From the NCBI GenBank assembly GCA_000169995.1, contig AAZW01000053.1, forward strand, positions 1 to 34,584: 34,584 nucleotides of DNA, in the 5' to 3' direction. Made by a program: the position numbers and the translations under genes. Positions within the stretch are counted from its first letter, which is position 1, and each line of letters opens with the position of its first letter. The notes beneath the pieces were generated by a model. The model did not search any database, was not told where the DNA came from, and was given only the letters and a program-made list of their open reading frames with translations. Of the stretch, positions 16,142 through 24,293 are shown one piece after another. Source of the stretch: Vibrionales bacterium SWAT-3. Its GTDB lineage: Bacteria > Pseudomonadota > Gammaproteobacteria > Enterobacterales > Vibrionaceae.

Positions 16142-17086
16142 ATGAGCAAAAAACTCACTATTCTTGATATTGCTAAGCTGTCTGGTGTTGGTAAGTCGAC
16201 CGTATCTCGCGTCCTGACCAATGATCCTAAAGTGAAACCTGAAACCCGTGAAAGGGTAGAAAGAGTAATTCAAGAATCTGGGTACACGCCTTCAAAGTCT
16301 GCGCAATCAATGCGTGGTGGCAGCCAAAAAGTTATCGGCGTGATCATCTCTCGTTTGGACTCTCCCTCTGAAAACAAAGCGGTAAGTACTATGCTAGCTG
16401 AGTTGTATCGAGCAGATTACGATGTAGTGATCATGGAAAGCCAACTCGACAGAGACAAAGCCAATGAACACCTTCAGGTTCTAAAGCGTCGCAATGTGGA
16501 TGGCATCATTGTGTTTGGCTTTACGGATTGTGACATCCCTGCGATCGAAGCTTGGGGGCACAAAGCTGTGGTGATTGCGCTGGATACTGAAAACGTAACG
16601 TCTATTAACTATGACAACCAACAGGTGATCAACAGTGCGTTAGCGCATCTGTCGGATCAGGGGATCTCCGATGTTGGATTTATTGGTGTCGACCCTAGCG
16701 ATAAATCAACCGGTGAACTTCGTCTTAAGGCTTATCTAGATTGGTGCGAGAACAGTGGGGTGATTGCGAATTATCGTACAGGTCAGCTTCATCATGAAAG
16801 CGCTTATCAGTTAGTGGATGAGGTACTGACTCCTACAACCCAAGCGATTGTCTGCGCCAGTGATACTCTTGCTCTTGGTGTCATCAAGCGCTTGCAAGAA
16901 CGACAACGTGAAGATGTTGTGGTGACTGGCGTCGGCGGTAACGATCTTCTTTCTTTCCTATTCCCTCGGGTCTTTAGTATTGATCCGGGCTACCAATCAG
17001 CGGGTAAACTAGCCGCTAATCTATTGATCTCTCAACTTTTAGGCAACACAGAGATCTCTCATCACACCCAATCACCGATTCAATAA
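16142..17086 (+). CDS. treR: Trehalose operon repressor TreR
   Basis: The 314-residue LacI-family regulator has the usual TreR length (E. coli 315). The N-terminal helix-turn-helix and hinge read LTILDIAKLSGVGKSTVSRVLTNDPKVKPETRERV. The periplasmic-binding-protein-like sensor follows (VIGVIISRLDSPSENKAVSTML, GFIGVDPSDKSTGELRLKAYLDWC). TreR binds trehalose 6-phosphate, which releases it from its operators. I chose the ATG at 16142, not an in-frame GTG at 16088 that would add 18 residues across the upstream hairpin. The ribosome site is weak. Two matching palindromes lie downstream, in front of treB. Confidence 0.93.
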   Translation: MSKKLTILDIAKLSGVGKSTVSRVLTNDPKVKPETRERVERVIQESGYTPSKSAQSMRGGSQKVIGVIISRLDSPSENKAVSTMLAELYRADYDVVIMESQLDRDKANEHLQVLKRRNVDGIIVFGFTDCDIPAIEAWGHKAVVIALDTENVTSINYDNQQVINSALAHLSDQGISDVGFIGVDPSDKSTGELRLKAYLDWCENSGVIANYRTGQLHHESAYQLVDEVLTPTTQAIVCASDTLALGVIKRLQERQREDVVVTGVGGNDLLSFLFPRVFSIDPGYQSAGKLAANLLISQLLGNTEISHHTQSPIQ

Positions 17087-17131
17087 TCCACTCAATTAAG
17101 CGAAACTGAACCGCTTAGATTAAAATTATAC

Positions 17132-17147
17132 TGTGATCTCTTTCAAT
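17132..17147 (+). promoter_or_regulatory. CRP site upstream of treB
   Basis: TGTGA-TCTCTT-TCAAT matches the CRP consensus TGTGA-N6-TCACA in the first half-site and three of five bases in the second. Its centre (17139.5) is 61.5 bp before A17201, the classic class I activation distance. Glucose repression of treBC through cAMP-CRP is inferred. Confidence 0.65.
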
Positions 17148-17148
17148 T

Positions 17149-17166
17149 AATGGGACTGTTCCCATT
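17149..17166 (+). promoter_or_regulatory. TreR operator 1
   Basis: AATGGGA-CTGT-TCCCATT is a perfect 7-bp inverted repeat with a 4-bp spacer, typical of a LacI-family operator. It covers the -35 region of the treB promoter. Confidence 0.82.
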
Positions 17167-17190
17167 TTAATTTTTCATTCAGCTAGGCAT

Positions 17191-17196
17191 TATAAT
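17191..17196 (+). promoter_or_regulatory. treB promoter -10 element
   Basis: TATAAT is a perfect -10. No good -35 lies 16-18 bp upstream, which fits dependence on CRP. A start near 17201 is predicted. Confidence 0.7.
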
Positions 17197-17205
17197 AACC
17201 AGTTT

Positions 17206-17219
17206 TGGGAATGTTCCCA
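17206..17219 (+). promoter_or_regulatory. TreR operator 2
   Basis: TGGGA-ATGT-TCCCA repeats the core of operator 1 with the same 4-bp spacing. It covers about +6 to +19. The two operator centres are 55 bp apart, about five helical turns, so the repressor would flank the promoter on one DNA face. Confidence 0.8.
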
Positions 17220-17290
17220 TTAATATAAATCTGAGTGGTTATTACTCAATGATTTAGATGAGTCATTGAATAAAGCCAGGGTGGGGTAGT

Positions 17291-18715
17291 ATGAGTAAGA
17301 TAGCGAAGCAAGACATTGCGCGCCTTATCGAGTTAGTTGGTGGTAAAGAGAATATTGCGAGTGTCAGCCACTGTCTGACTCGACTACGTTTCGTATTGAA
17401 TGAGACAGAGCAGGCGAATAAAGCAGAACTCGAAAAGCTCAAGCTAGTAAAAGGCTGCTTTACTAACGCAGGCCAATTTCAAGTGGTGATTGGCACCGAA
17501 GTTGACGAAGTGTATGCACTGCTGATTGAGCAAACGGGCAAAGAGGCCTCATCAAAAGATGAAGCGAAATTGGCTGCTCGTCAGAACATGAACTTCCTTG
17601 AACGTGGTATCTCCCATTTAGCCGAAATTTTTGTGCCACTGCTGCCTGCCATTATTACTGGTGGTTTGATTCTTGGTTTCCGTAATGTGATTGGCGACAT
17701 TCGCATGTTCGACGGCAAAACCTTAGTTGAAATCAGCCAATTCTGGGCAACCGTTCACTCTTTCTTATGGTTGATTGGCGAAGCGATTTTCTTCTTCCTA
17801 CCGGTTGGTGTGTGTTGGGCGACGGTTAAGAAGCTCGGCGGAACCCCTATTTTGGGTATCACGCTCGGTGTGACCTTAGTGTCGCCGCAGCTGATGAACG
17901 CTTACATGATAGGTAAAGCCGTTCCTGAAGTGTGGGACTTTGGCTTTTTCGTGATTGAGAAAGTTGGCTATCAAGCGCAGGTGATCCCGGCGATGCTCGC
18001 GGGTGTCGCATTAGCCTTCATTGAAACCAATCTTAAGCGCATCGTGCCTGCTTACTTGTACCTTGTGGTTGTGCCATTTGTATCGATCATTTTGTCTGTA
18101 ATTCTAGCGCACGCTTTCATTGGTCCATTCGGCCGTATGCTGGGTGATGGCGTCGCATTCGCAGCGAAAGCGGCCATGACAGGTGATTTCGCGATTCTTG
18201 GTTCAGTGGTATTTGGCTTCCTTTACGCACCTTTGGTTATTACGGGTATTCACCACACAACCAACGCTGTCGATTTGCAGTTGATGCAAGATTTAGGCGG
18301 CACGCCAATTTGGCCTTTGATTGCGCTATCTAACATTGCACAAGCTTCGGCGGTTGTTGGCATCATCATCTTAAGCAAACGCGAAGGCGAACGAGACATC
18401 TCGGTTCCAGCTGCAATCTCTGCCTACTTAGGTGTGACAGAACCTGCGATGTACGGCATCAACCTTAAATACAAATTCCCAATGCTGAGCGCAATGATAG
18501 GTAGTGCCGTAGCGGCTGCTATTTGTGGTAGCGCAGGTGTGATGGCGAACGGCATCGGTGTGGGCGGCTTGCCGGGCATCTTATCGATTCAACCGCAGTA
18601 TTGGTCTGTTTACTTAATTGCGATGCTGGTGGCGATTGTACTACCCGTCACGTTAACACTGTTCTTCTATAAACGAGCACAGATGAAAGGCGAGCTAGAA
18701 ACCGCCAACGCGTAA
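17291..18715 (+). CDS. treB: Trehalose-specific PTS enzyme IIBC, TreB
   Basis: The 474-residue inner-membrane protein imports trehalose as trehalose 6-phosphate. The N-terminal EIIB domain (1 to about 85) has the phosphorylated Cys28 in VSHCLTRLRFVL. The EIIC domain (about 110-465) has about ten membrane segments and the substrate-site motif GIHHTTNAVDLQLMQDLGGTP, plus LGVTEPAMYGINLKYKFPM. No EIIA domain is fused, so phosphate must come from a separate EIIA-Glc-type protein, as in E. coli. Start follows GTGGGGT. It is the first gene of the treBC unit, downstream of treR. Confidence 0.96.
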   Translation: MSKIAKQDIARLIELVGGKENIASVSHCLTRLRFVLNETEQANKAELEKLKLVKGCFTNAGQFQVVIGTEVDEVYALLIEQTGKEASSKDEAKLAARQNMNFLERGISHLAEIFVPLLPAIITGGLILGFRNVIGDIRMFDGKTLVEISQFWATVHSFLWLIGEAIFFFLPVGVCWATVKKLGGTPILGITLGVTLVSPQLMNAYMIGKAVPEVWDFGFFVIEKVGYQAQVIPAMLAGVALAFIETNLKRIVPAYLYLVVVPFVSIILSVILAHAFIGPFGRMLGDGVAFAAKAAMTGDFAILGSVVFGFLYAPLVITGIHHTTNAVDLQLMQDLGGTPIWPLIALSNIAQASAVVGIIILSKREGERDISVPAAISAYLGVTEPAMYGINLKYKFPMLSAMIGSAVAAAICGSAGVMANGIGVGGLPGILSIQPQYWSVYLIAMLVAIVLPVTLTLFFYKRAQMKGELETANA

Positions 18716-18725
18716 TGCATTAAAT

Positions 18726-18760
18726 AAGCGATGACTCCAAAGTGAGCCATCGCTTTTTCT
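18726..18760 (+). terminator. Intrinsic terminator or attenuator between treB and treC
   Basis: AGCGATG-A-CTC...GAG-C-CATCGCT forms a hairpin followed by TTTTTCTC, 11 bases after the treB stop codon. It lies inside the treBC unit, so it may lower treC relative to treB instead of ending the operon fully. Confidence 0.65.
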
Positions 18761-18789
18761 CTTAGTTATAGCTTTTTCTTTTAGTTATA
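18752..18789 (+). repeat. 19-bp direct tandem duplication in the treB-treC spacer
   Basis: GCTTTTTCTCTTAGTTATA (18752-18770) is followed at once by GCTTTTTCTTTTAGTTATA (18771-18789); 18 of 19 bases match. The first copy includes the 3' edge and T-tract of the preceding hairpin, so the duplication also duplicates a T-tract. Confidence 0.9.
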
Positions 18790-18800
18790 ACGGCTATTCG

Positions 18801-18835
18801 ACCATGATTCACATGGTGATTTTTTATTTATATTT
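18801..18835 (+). terminator. Second hairpin with T-tract upstream of treC
   Basis: ACCATG-attca-CATGGT is a 6-bp stem followed by GATTTTTTATTTATATTTT. It is weaker than the hairpin at 18726 but ends only 22 bases before the treC start, so it could act as a second attenuator. Confidence 0.4.
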
Positions 18836-18856
18836 TCTGGTAAGTGAGTGTTAGAG

Positions 18857-20542
18857 ATGGCGATGACTGAGCATGATGAAAGCTGGTGGAAAACCGCAAC
18901 CATCTATCAAATCTACCCAAAGAGCTTCTGTGACAGCGGCAGTAAAGGTACTGGTGATATCAAAGGGATCATTTCGAAACTGGATTACCTCAAACACTTG
19001 AGTGTTGATGTGATTTGGTTAACCCCAGTTTACGCATCGCCAATGATTGATAATGGCTACGATATTTCAGATTACTACGCGATTAACCCTCAATTTGGCA
19101 CCATGGAAGATTTCGACCTGTTGCTGGCTGAAGCGCATCAGCGTGGTATTCGTATCGTGATGGATATTGTGGTTAACCATACCTCCACTGAGCATGCATG
19201 GTTCCAATCCGCATTGGGTGATAAAAACAGCCCTTATCGTGATTACTACATTTGGAAAGATCCTGTAAACGGCGAAGCACCAACTAACTGGCAATCCAAG
19301 TTTGGCGGTAATGCATGGGCGTTAGACGAAGCTACTGGTCAATATTACCTTCACCTGTTTGCCAAGGAGCAGGCCGACCTTAACTGGGAGAATCCGGTCG
19401 TACGTGAAGAAGTGAAAGACGTTATTAGCTTCTGGGCTGAGAAGGGCGTCGACGGTTTCCGCTTAGACGTGATTAACCTGATTTCAAAGCAGCAAGATTT
19501 CCCTAATGATGATATCGGTGATGGTCGCCGTTTTTACACAGACGGCCCACGTGTGCATGAATATCTAAAAGAGATCAGCGAAGCGGTATTCCAGAAATAT
19601 GGCAGCGTGACAGTAGGCGAGATGTCTTCAACCACGTTGGAGCACTGTCAGCAGTATTCGAACATTGATAACAGCGAGCTATCGATGGTGTTTAACTTCC
19701 ACCATCTTAAAGTGGATTACACCAATGGTGAGAAGTGGACCAATGCACCATTTGATTTCTTGCAGCTCAAATCGATCTTCAACCATTGGCAAACGGGCTT
19801 AAACGGAAAAGGTTGGGGCGCGCTGTTTTGGTGTAACCATGACCAACCGCGAGTGGTGAGCCGTTTAGGTGATGATAAGAACTACCGTGTTGAGTCGGCT
19901 AAAATGCTGGCTGCGTCTGTCCATATGATGCAAGGCACGCCGTATATCTATCAAGGTGAAGAGATTGGCATGACCAACCCGGGTTACACCGAGATCAGCC
20001 AGTATCGTGATGTAGAGAGCACTAACATGTACGACATCATGGTCAATCGTGATGGTGTGGCGCATCAAGATATGATGGCGATTCTAGCGCAGAAGTCTCG
20101 TGATAACTCTCGTACTCCGATGCAGTGGAACAGCGAAGCATACGCGGGCTTTTCAAAAGCTCAGCCATGGCTGGATGTTGCGAACAACTACCCTGAGATC
20201 AATGCAGAGCAAGCACTGGAAGACAAAGACTCGGTTTTCTATTTCTACAAGAGTTTGATTGAACTTCGTAAAGAAGTGCCTGTGATTACTCATGGTAGTT
20301 ATCAAGATTTGCTACCTGAGCACCCATCAGTATTTGCGTATTCTCGTGAGACTGAAGAGCAGGCTCTACTGTGTATTAATAACTATTATGGTGAAGAGAC
20401 GGAATGTGCGTTACCTGAGCGTTTTGATATGACGAATGCCAAGTGTTTGCTTTCTAACTATCAAGAGGCTGACGATTCAGTAACATCGCATCATCAAGTC
20501 TTGCGTCCTTACGAGACTCGTATTTTGTTGATTGAGGGCTAG
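18857..20542 (+). CDS. treC: Trehalose-6-phosphate hydrolase TreC
   Basis: This cytoplasmic GH13 enzyme (561 residues from the start chosen) splits trehalose 6-phosphate into glucose and glucose 6-phosphate. The (beta/alpha)8 motifs are present: WWKTATIYQIYPKSF, MDIVVNHTS, the nucleophile in DGFRLDVINLI, the acid/base in TVGEMSS, and the third carboxylate in WCNHDQPRVVSRLG. A C-terminal beta domain follows. In-frame starts are GTG 18848, ATG 18857 and ATG 18863. TAAGTGAG lies 8 bases before 18857, the best-placed ribosome site, but 18863 (MTEHDESWW) is also possible. It is linked to treB by a 140-bp spacer with two hairpins. Confidence 0.95.
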   Translation: MAMTEHDESWWKTATIYQIYPKSFCDSGSKGTGDIKGIISKLDYLKHLSVDVIWLTPVYASPMIDNGYDISDYYAINPQFGTMEDFDLLLAEAHQRGIRIVMDIVVNHTSTEHAWFQSALGDKNSPYRDYYIWKDPVNGEAPTNWQSKFGGNAWALDEATGQYYLHLFAKEQADLNWENPVVREEVKDVISFWAEKGVDGFRLDVINLISKQQDFPNDDIGDGRRFYTDGPRVHEYLKEISEAVFQKYGSVTVGEMSSTTLEHCQQYSNIDNSELSMVFNFHHLKVDYTNGEKWTNAPFDFLQLKSIFNHWQTGLNGKGWGALFWCNHDQPRVVSRLGDDKNYRVESAKMLAASVHMMQGTPYIYQGEEIGMTNPGYTEISQYRDVESTNMYDIMVNRDGVAHQDMMAILAQKSRDNSRTPMQWNSEAYAGFSKAQPWLDVANNYPEINAEQALEDKDSVFYFYKSLIELRKEVPVITHGSYQDLLPEHPSVFAYSRETEEQALLCINNYYGEETECALPERFDMTNAKCLLSNYQEADDSVTSHHQVLRPYETRILLIEG

Positions 20543-20629
20543 GTAGTCAGTTTACTTTCTTAAGGTCTATCTAAACACAGAATAAAGCTCATGACCTTCA
20601 GTACCCCAGTAGGTTATAAGCTTACCAAT

Positions 20630-20661
20630 AAGGCTTTGGATTGCTCCCCAAAGCCTTTTTT
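20630..20661 (+). terminator. Terminator of the tre operon
   Basis: AAGGCTTTGG paired with CCAAAGCCTT followed by a T-tract, about 90 bases after the treC stop. It lies between treC and the convergent lipoprotein gene and may serve both. Confidence 0.88.
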
Positions 20662-20687
20662 GCATCAATGTGCGGTAGTTGGTAAAA

Positions 20688-21590
20688 CTACGCCTTTTCG
20701 ATTGCAGTCAGTTTGGCTGCTGATTCCTCGATGGTGGATTGCTCCACTGACATCAATTCAATCTGCTCAATCAGACCAATCGTTGGGTTGAACCAGCGCT
20801 CAGACGATGTGCCAAACTCTGTTGAATCCATACCTACACAGCCAATGTAGTAAGTGTTTTTCTCCTTAAGATTCGCAGCTTCGATCGATTTACCCGAAAC
20901 AGTGAAGCTTTTACGAACACCGGTTTCATTAATTATTTGCTGCCAAGTGACTTGGCACGAGGCGTTAGATGGTAAGTTTTCAACCCACTGATTACCCTCA
21001 AAATCACTCAACATATTCGCGACGGCTTCTCCATCAAGCGTAATTTGCATTGAAATCGTTTCCTCACTGATATCAATGATAGGGTTGCTCTCTTTTACGT
21101 CGGTTCCTTTCAAACGAAATAGGGGACTGCTGTACATCATCCTTGTGATGTATTGGCTACCAATGAAGTAAGCGTTGGTGATTTCATGTAACCCGCGGTC
21201 AGGACCTGCAAAATAAATACTGCCGCCTTCTTGTGTGCCTTCAGAATTCGTCATGATGTCTTCAGAGACATAAAACTCGGTGATGCCGTAATTGACCAGG
21301 TCGTTGATAACTTGAATTTCCGCTTCATTACCTGACTCTTTTTCTAAAGCTGCAATGATGAGCTCACCACTTAACGGCGTGAAGTTCATTGTCATCGAGC
21401 CTTCAGTTTCACCATCTTTGGTAAATGCATACTTTAATGCAGTGCTTGCTTGAGGCGCGAATTGAGAGTCGTTGTTAATTGGGTAATCGACTTGGTTGCC
21501 ATTAGTTGAACCAGAAGAAGAGCCGCCTCCACCGCCACAGCCATAAAGAGCAAAAAGAGAAGTCGCAAGCAGCGTCATGGTTTTTTTCAT
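20688..21590 (-). CDS. Predicted lipoprotein of unknown function
   Basis: The 300-residue protein has a lipoprotein signal with Cys18 (LYGC), followed by a flexible GGGGGSSSGS linker. I recognise no domain. The mature part looks like a globular, beta-rich secreted domain. It has cysteines in SNASCQVTW and YIGCVGMDS that could form a disulphide, and the segments GGSIYFAGPDRGLHEITNAYFIG and RWFNPTIGLIEQIE. AGGA lies 9 bases before ATG. It is directly downstream of the ToxR-like regulator gene on the same strand (147-bp gap), so it is a plausible target or partner of that regulator. Function unknown. Confidence 0.75.
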   Translation of the reverse strand: MKKTMTLLATSLFALYGCGGGGGSSSGSTNGNQVDYPINNDSQFAPQASTALKYAFTKDGETEGSMTMNFTPLSGELIIAALEKESGNEAEIQVINDLVNYGITEFYVSEDIMTNSEGTQEGGSIYFAGPDRGLHEITNAYFIGSQYITRMMYSSPLFRLKGTDVKESNPIIDISEETISMQITLDGEAVANMLSDFEGNQWVENLPSNASCQVTWQQIINETGVRKSFTVSGKSIEAANLKEKNTYYIGCVGMDSTEFGTSSERWFNPTIGLIEQIELMSVEQSTIEESAAKLTAIEKA

Positions 21591-21737
21591 ATGAAGTATT
21601 CCTAATAATGTTGTTGACCGTGAGCGGTCGGATGTTTTTAGGAATGCTATTGATATGAGGGTTTATAGGGCAAAAAACGAAGACACATGAAACCTTAATT
21701 TATATTTAAGTTTCTGTTATTAATGGTTTTATGTTTT

Positions 21738-23255
21738 TTAGTCCGATAGTTGATGCCCGACAGCGGTACAGTAATTTAGCATCAGATTCTCCCACTGCTT
21801 GATGATCATCGGCTCTTTGACACTGAGTTTTAGGTTTTTCCAAGGCTGAAGGCAGGTTGATTTTGACTCTGGCTTGGATAAGCGCGCAAACAGTTCTTCC
21901 GATGGAACGACTCGTAGTAAGGCAACCAAAGACTCCATGTAGTTGAGGCGAAACTTATCCATGTCTCCTTGCTTATAAGCGATGTGAGATACCACCATAT
22001 AAACCAGAGCATTTTCGATAGTCGAGTTTCCGGCGGTGTTGGTTAAGAACTCCTTCGAAGTTTGCAGATCTCTCAACTTGAAATGAATAATTCCCAGCCA
22101 CAGCTTAAGTTCGTCTGGAATCAACTTAAAGTGGGTTTGCACTAAGCTAGTAAATCGAATCAGTCGCTGGTGGTCGGTCTCAAATAGCGCTAGCTGGCGA
22201 GCGATAAGCGTTGAGGTCATCACGTTGAGTGGTACGTTCTCAAGATCGATAGTCGTGTCATTCAATAGAGCACTTAATGCGTGATTGTCGACAGACCATT
22301 CCGGATAGAGCGGAGCAGGCAGAGCAAAGTAGCTCGCAAGTTCTTGGTTAATCTCCATCAAGCTCTCGCTGAGATTATCTATCTCAATAGAATAAACGCC
22401 ACGAAAGGCAAGCTTACCTGAGCTCGGGTAGATAAGGCTGACCTTGGCTGCGAGTCGTTTGTCGACCTCTTGGTCCTTTAGCTGAATATTAAGCAGATAG
22501 TCACTGGTACGCATGTTCTTTGCGCCAGGGAAGAAAGGAGAGCTATCTACCGGGTCTAGGAAGTAACTTGGGGCATCTTGGTTGGCTAAATCGGTATAGG
22601 CGTACTCAATTTGTTGTTGAAGCAACAGAGCTTTAACCATCTTGCGATAATGTCTTGCGTTGTCACCGACTGCATCGATGCGATTGAGTAGCAGCTCAAC
22701 CTTAGGAATTAACCGCTGTTCACGTTCAACCTCAGAGGCATGATTAGAGGACTGCCAAAACATATAGCCCAAGCTTGCTGTTGTGAGCAGTAACACCAGA
22801 GTCGTTAATAAGAGGACAGAGGTCACTAGCGTCGGAGTTTTTCGCGCTTTGGGTTGTTCTGTTTCCAAAACTGTTTCTACTGTTTCAGATACTTCATTAG
22901 ATAAGCGGACCGAGTTAGGGCTAAGGAAGTAGCCTTTACGCGGGTAAGTGACCAAAATCTTGGTCGCGTCGCTCTCTGGCAAGTGTTTTTGTAGTACTGA
23001 GCGAAGTGTGCTGATTCGATTGGTGAGTACGTTTTTGGATATGAAATTACTTTGCCAAACCGCCGCGATAATTTGCTCTGCCGCTAATGGCTCTCCGACG
23101 CTCGTGAGAAATAGCTCAAGTAACTCGATAGAACGAGGCTCTAAATCGATGACCTGCTCGTTGCAACTCAAGACACGTGTCATTGGGTTGAATTCTAAAC
23201 CTTCAATGAAGATCGAGGTTTGAGTGTCTTTGGCGCTGGAGAGGTAATCTTGCAT
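21738..23255 (-). CDS. ToxR/CadC-like membrane-anchored transcriptional regulator
   Basis: The 505-residue protein has an N-terminal winged-helix DNA-binding domain of the OmpR/ToxR type (about 15-112). Visible parts are LEPRSIELLELFLTSVGEPLAAEQIIAAVW, the recognition helix region KNVLTNRISTLRSVLQKHL and the wing TYPRKGYFLS. A proline/glutamate linker, one membrane helix (about 141-165) and a periplasmic domain of about 340 residues follow. The periplasmic part contains helical repeats near the end (KLWLGIIHFKLRDLQTSKEFL, YMVVSHIAYKQGDMDKF) like those of CadC-type sensors. It is not ToxR itself (too long). The signal sensed is unknown. A 12-bp-stem palindrome lies just upstream and a lipoprotein gene downstream. 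Confidence 0.88.
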   Translation of the reverse strand: MQDYLSSAKDTQTSIFIEGLEFNPMTRVLSCNEQVIDLEPRSIELLELFLTSVGEPLAAEQIIAAVWQSNFISKNVLTNRISTLRSVLQKHLPESDATKILVTYPRKGYFLSPNSVRLSNEVSETVETVLETEQPKARKTPTLVTSVLLLTTLVLLLTTASLGYMFWQSSNHASEVEREQRLIPKVELLLNRIDAVGDNARHYRKMVKALLLQQQIEYAYTDLANQDAPSYFLDPVDSSPFFPGAKNMRTSDYLLNIQLKDQEVDKRLAAKVSLIYPSSGKLAFRGVYSIEIDNLSESLMEINQELASYFALPAPLYPEWSVDNHALSALLNDTTIDLENVPLNVMTSTLIARQLALFETDHQRLIRFTSLVQTHFKLIPDELKLWLGIIHFKLRDLQTSKEFLTNTAGNSTIENALVYMVVSHIAYKQGDMDKFRLNYMESLVALLRVVPSEELFARLSKPESKSTCLQPWKNLKLSVKEPMIIKQWENLMLNYCTAVGHQLSD

Positions 23256-23287
23256 AACGAAAGAGGGGTAGCTTATAAAAGCTAAAT

Positions 23288-23319
23288 ACTAGCTGTTTTC
23301 GTTATGAAAAACAGCTAGT
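23288..23319. promoter_or_regulatory. Long palindrome between the YitT-type and ToxR-like genes
   Basis: ACTAGCTGTTTT (23288-23299) pairs perfectly with AAAACAGCTAGT (23308-23319) across an 8-base loop. On the minus strand it lies after the YitT-type stop and ends 33 bases before the ToxR-like start. The following sequence (ATTTAGCTTTTAT) is a poor T-tract, so it may be a weak terminator, an operator or a leader hairpin. Confidence 0.6.
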
Positions 23320-23343
23320 AATTCATTGATTGGATAGCTGGTG

Positions 23344-23946
23344 TTAAGACGCGTAGTTCACCGAATAGCGTGTAGGCTTATGATTCATCGCTAGTACGAT
23401 ATTCAACACTGCTGTACCTAGCACTGACACTGCAATCACCCAAGGCGATACAAAGAAGAACGAGGCAAACAGAATACACGCGTCGATCGCCATTTGAGTT
23501 TTACCCACTGAGATGCCGTAGCGATCTTGAATAAATAGACACAAGACGTTGAAGCCGCCTAAGCTCGAACGATGACGGAATAGAATCAGCATACCCAAGC
23601 CCATCAATAAACCACCGACAATTGCACAGTAGATCTCATTATGAACTTCGAGCGAAATAACCAAGTATAAATGATCGGCAAACACAGACACTAAAGCACC
23701 GGAAATCGCACTGCTGATCGCAAAGCTGCGACCAAAACGTTTCCACGCCAATAGATAGAATGGACAGTTAGCGGCAAAGTATAAAATACCAAAGGTTACA
23801 GGCAAAAATTGACTCAACAGTAGAGCCAGACCAGTAGTGCCTCCGGTAAGCAGATTCGCAGACTGTAAAAAGAAGACGCCTAACGCTACTAAAAACGTGC
23901 CCGTCAGGACTGCAATCCAATCTTCTTTACGTGAGTGTTTTTCCAT
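23344..23946 (-). CDS. YitT-family membrane protein
   Basis: The 200-residue protein has about five transmembrane helices and the YitT (DUF161) hallmark near the N-terminus: GTFLVALGVFFLQSANLLTGGTTGLALLLSQ. A second conserved segment is FRHRSSLGGFNVLCLFIQDRYGISVGKTQMAID. The C-terminal cytoplasmic DUF2179 domain found in many Gram-positive YitT proteins is missing, so this is the short form. A transport role is often assumed for the family but no substrate is established. It is divergent from glyA. Confidence 0.85.
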   Translation of the reverse strand: MEKHSRKEDWIAVLTGTFLVALGVFFLQSANLLTGGTTGLALLLSQFLPVTFGILYFAANCPFYLLAWKRFGRSFAISSAISGALVSVFADHLYLVISLEVHNEIYCAIVGGLLMGLGMLILFRHRSSLGGFNVLCLFIQDRYGISVGKTQMAIDACILFASFFFVSPWVIAVSVLGTAVLNIVLAMNHKPTRYSVNYAS

Positions 23947-24293
23947 CGTTTTAATAATTACCTAATCAATAAAGGCGTGCATAGTAGTTAAAAACTTAAG
24001 CTTTCGGTAGCTAGAGGGGCAAAATTAAGGTAAACCTATGTAATCTGCGTTTTACAGGGTGTAAATCGTAAAATTGACAGTAAGGGGCATCTTTGGTTGG
24101 ATAAGCCCGATAACCATGATGAATCTTATTTGTGATTATGAAAAAACTGCATGATAAAATTGCAATTAGCTCTTTATGACCTAGATCAAATTATGTAGAA
24201 TGCGTCACATCAAAACGGTGACGGAAACGTTTGCTTTCGGTCGTTGTGTGGTTTTTTTGAAACTTTCAGTACAATCTGAGTCAGGAGATACAG
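23947..24293. other. Intergenic region between yitT-type gene and glyA (347 bp)
   Basis: It holds the glyA promoter region, including a PurR box at 24221-24236 and a TAGAAT -10-like hexamer at 24196-24201 with a poor -35. I see no riboswitch structure that I can support and no small gene. The 23947-24180 part is AT-rich and unassigned. Confidence 0.5.
24221..24236 (+). promoter_or_regulatory. PurR box upstream of glyA
   Basis: ACGGAAACGTTTGCTT matches the PurR operator ACGCAAACGTTTNCGT at nearly every position, including the central AAACGTTT. glyA is a known PurR target in E. coli, so purine repression is inferred. The box is 58 bases before the start codon. Confidence 0.82.

Noticed and set aside
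20591..20791. Open frame of 66 codons after treC
   Set aside because: It spans the tre operon terminator and overlaps the end of the convergent lipoprotein gene; no ribosome site.
23947..24293. Glycine riboswitch or other leader RNA upstream of glyA
   Set aside because: I could not find the conserved aptamer blocks; the PurR box explains the expected control.
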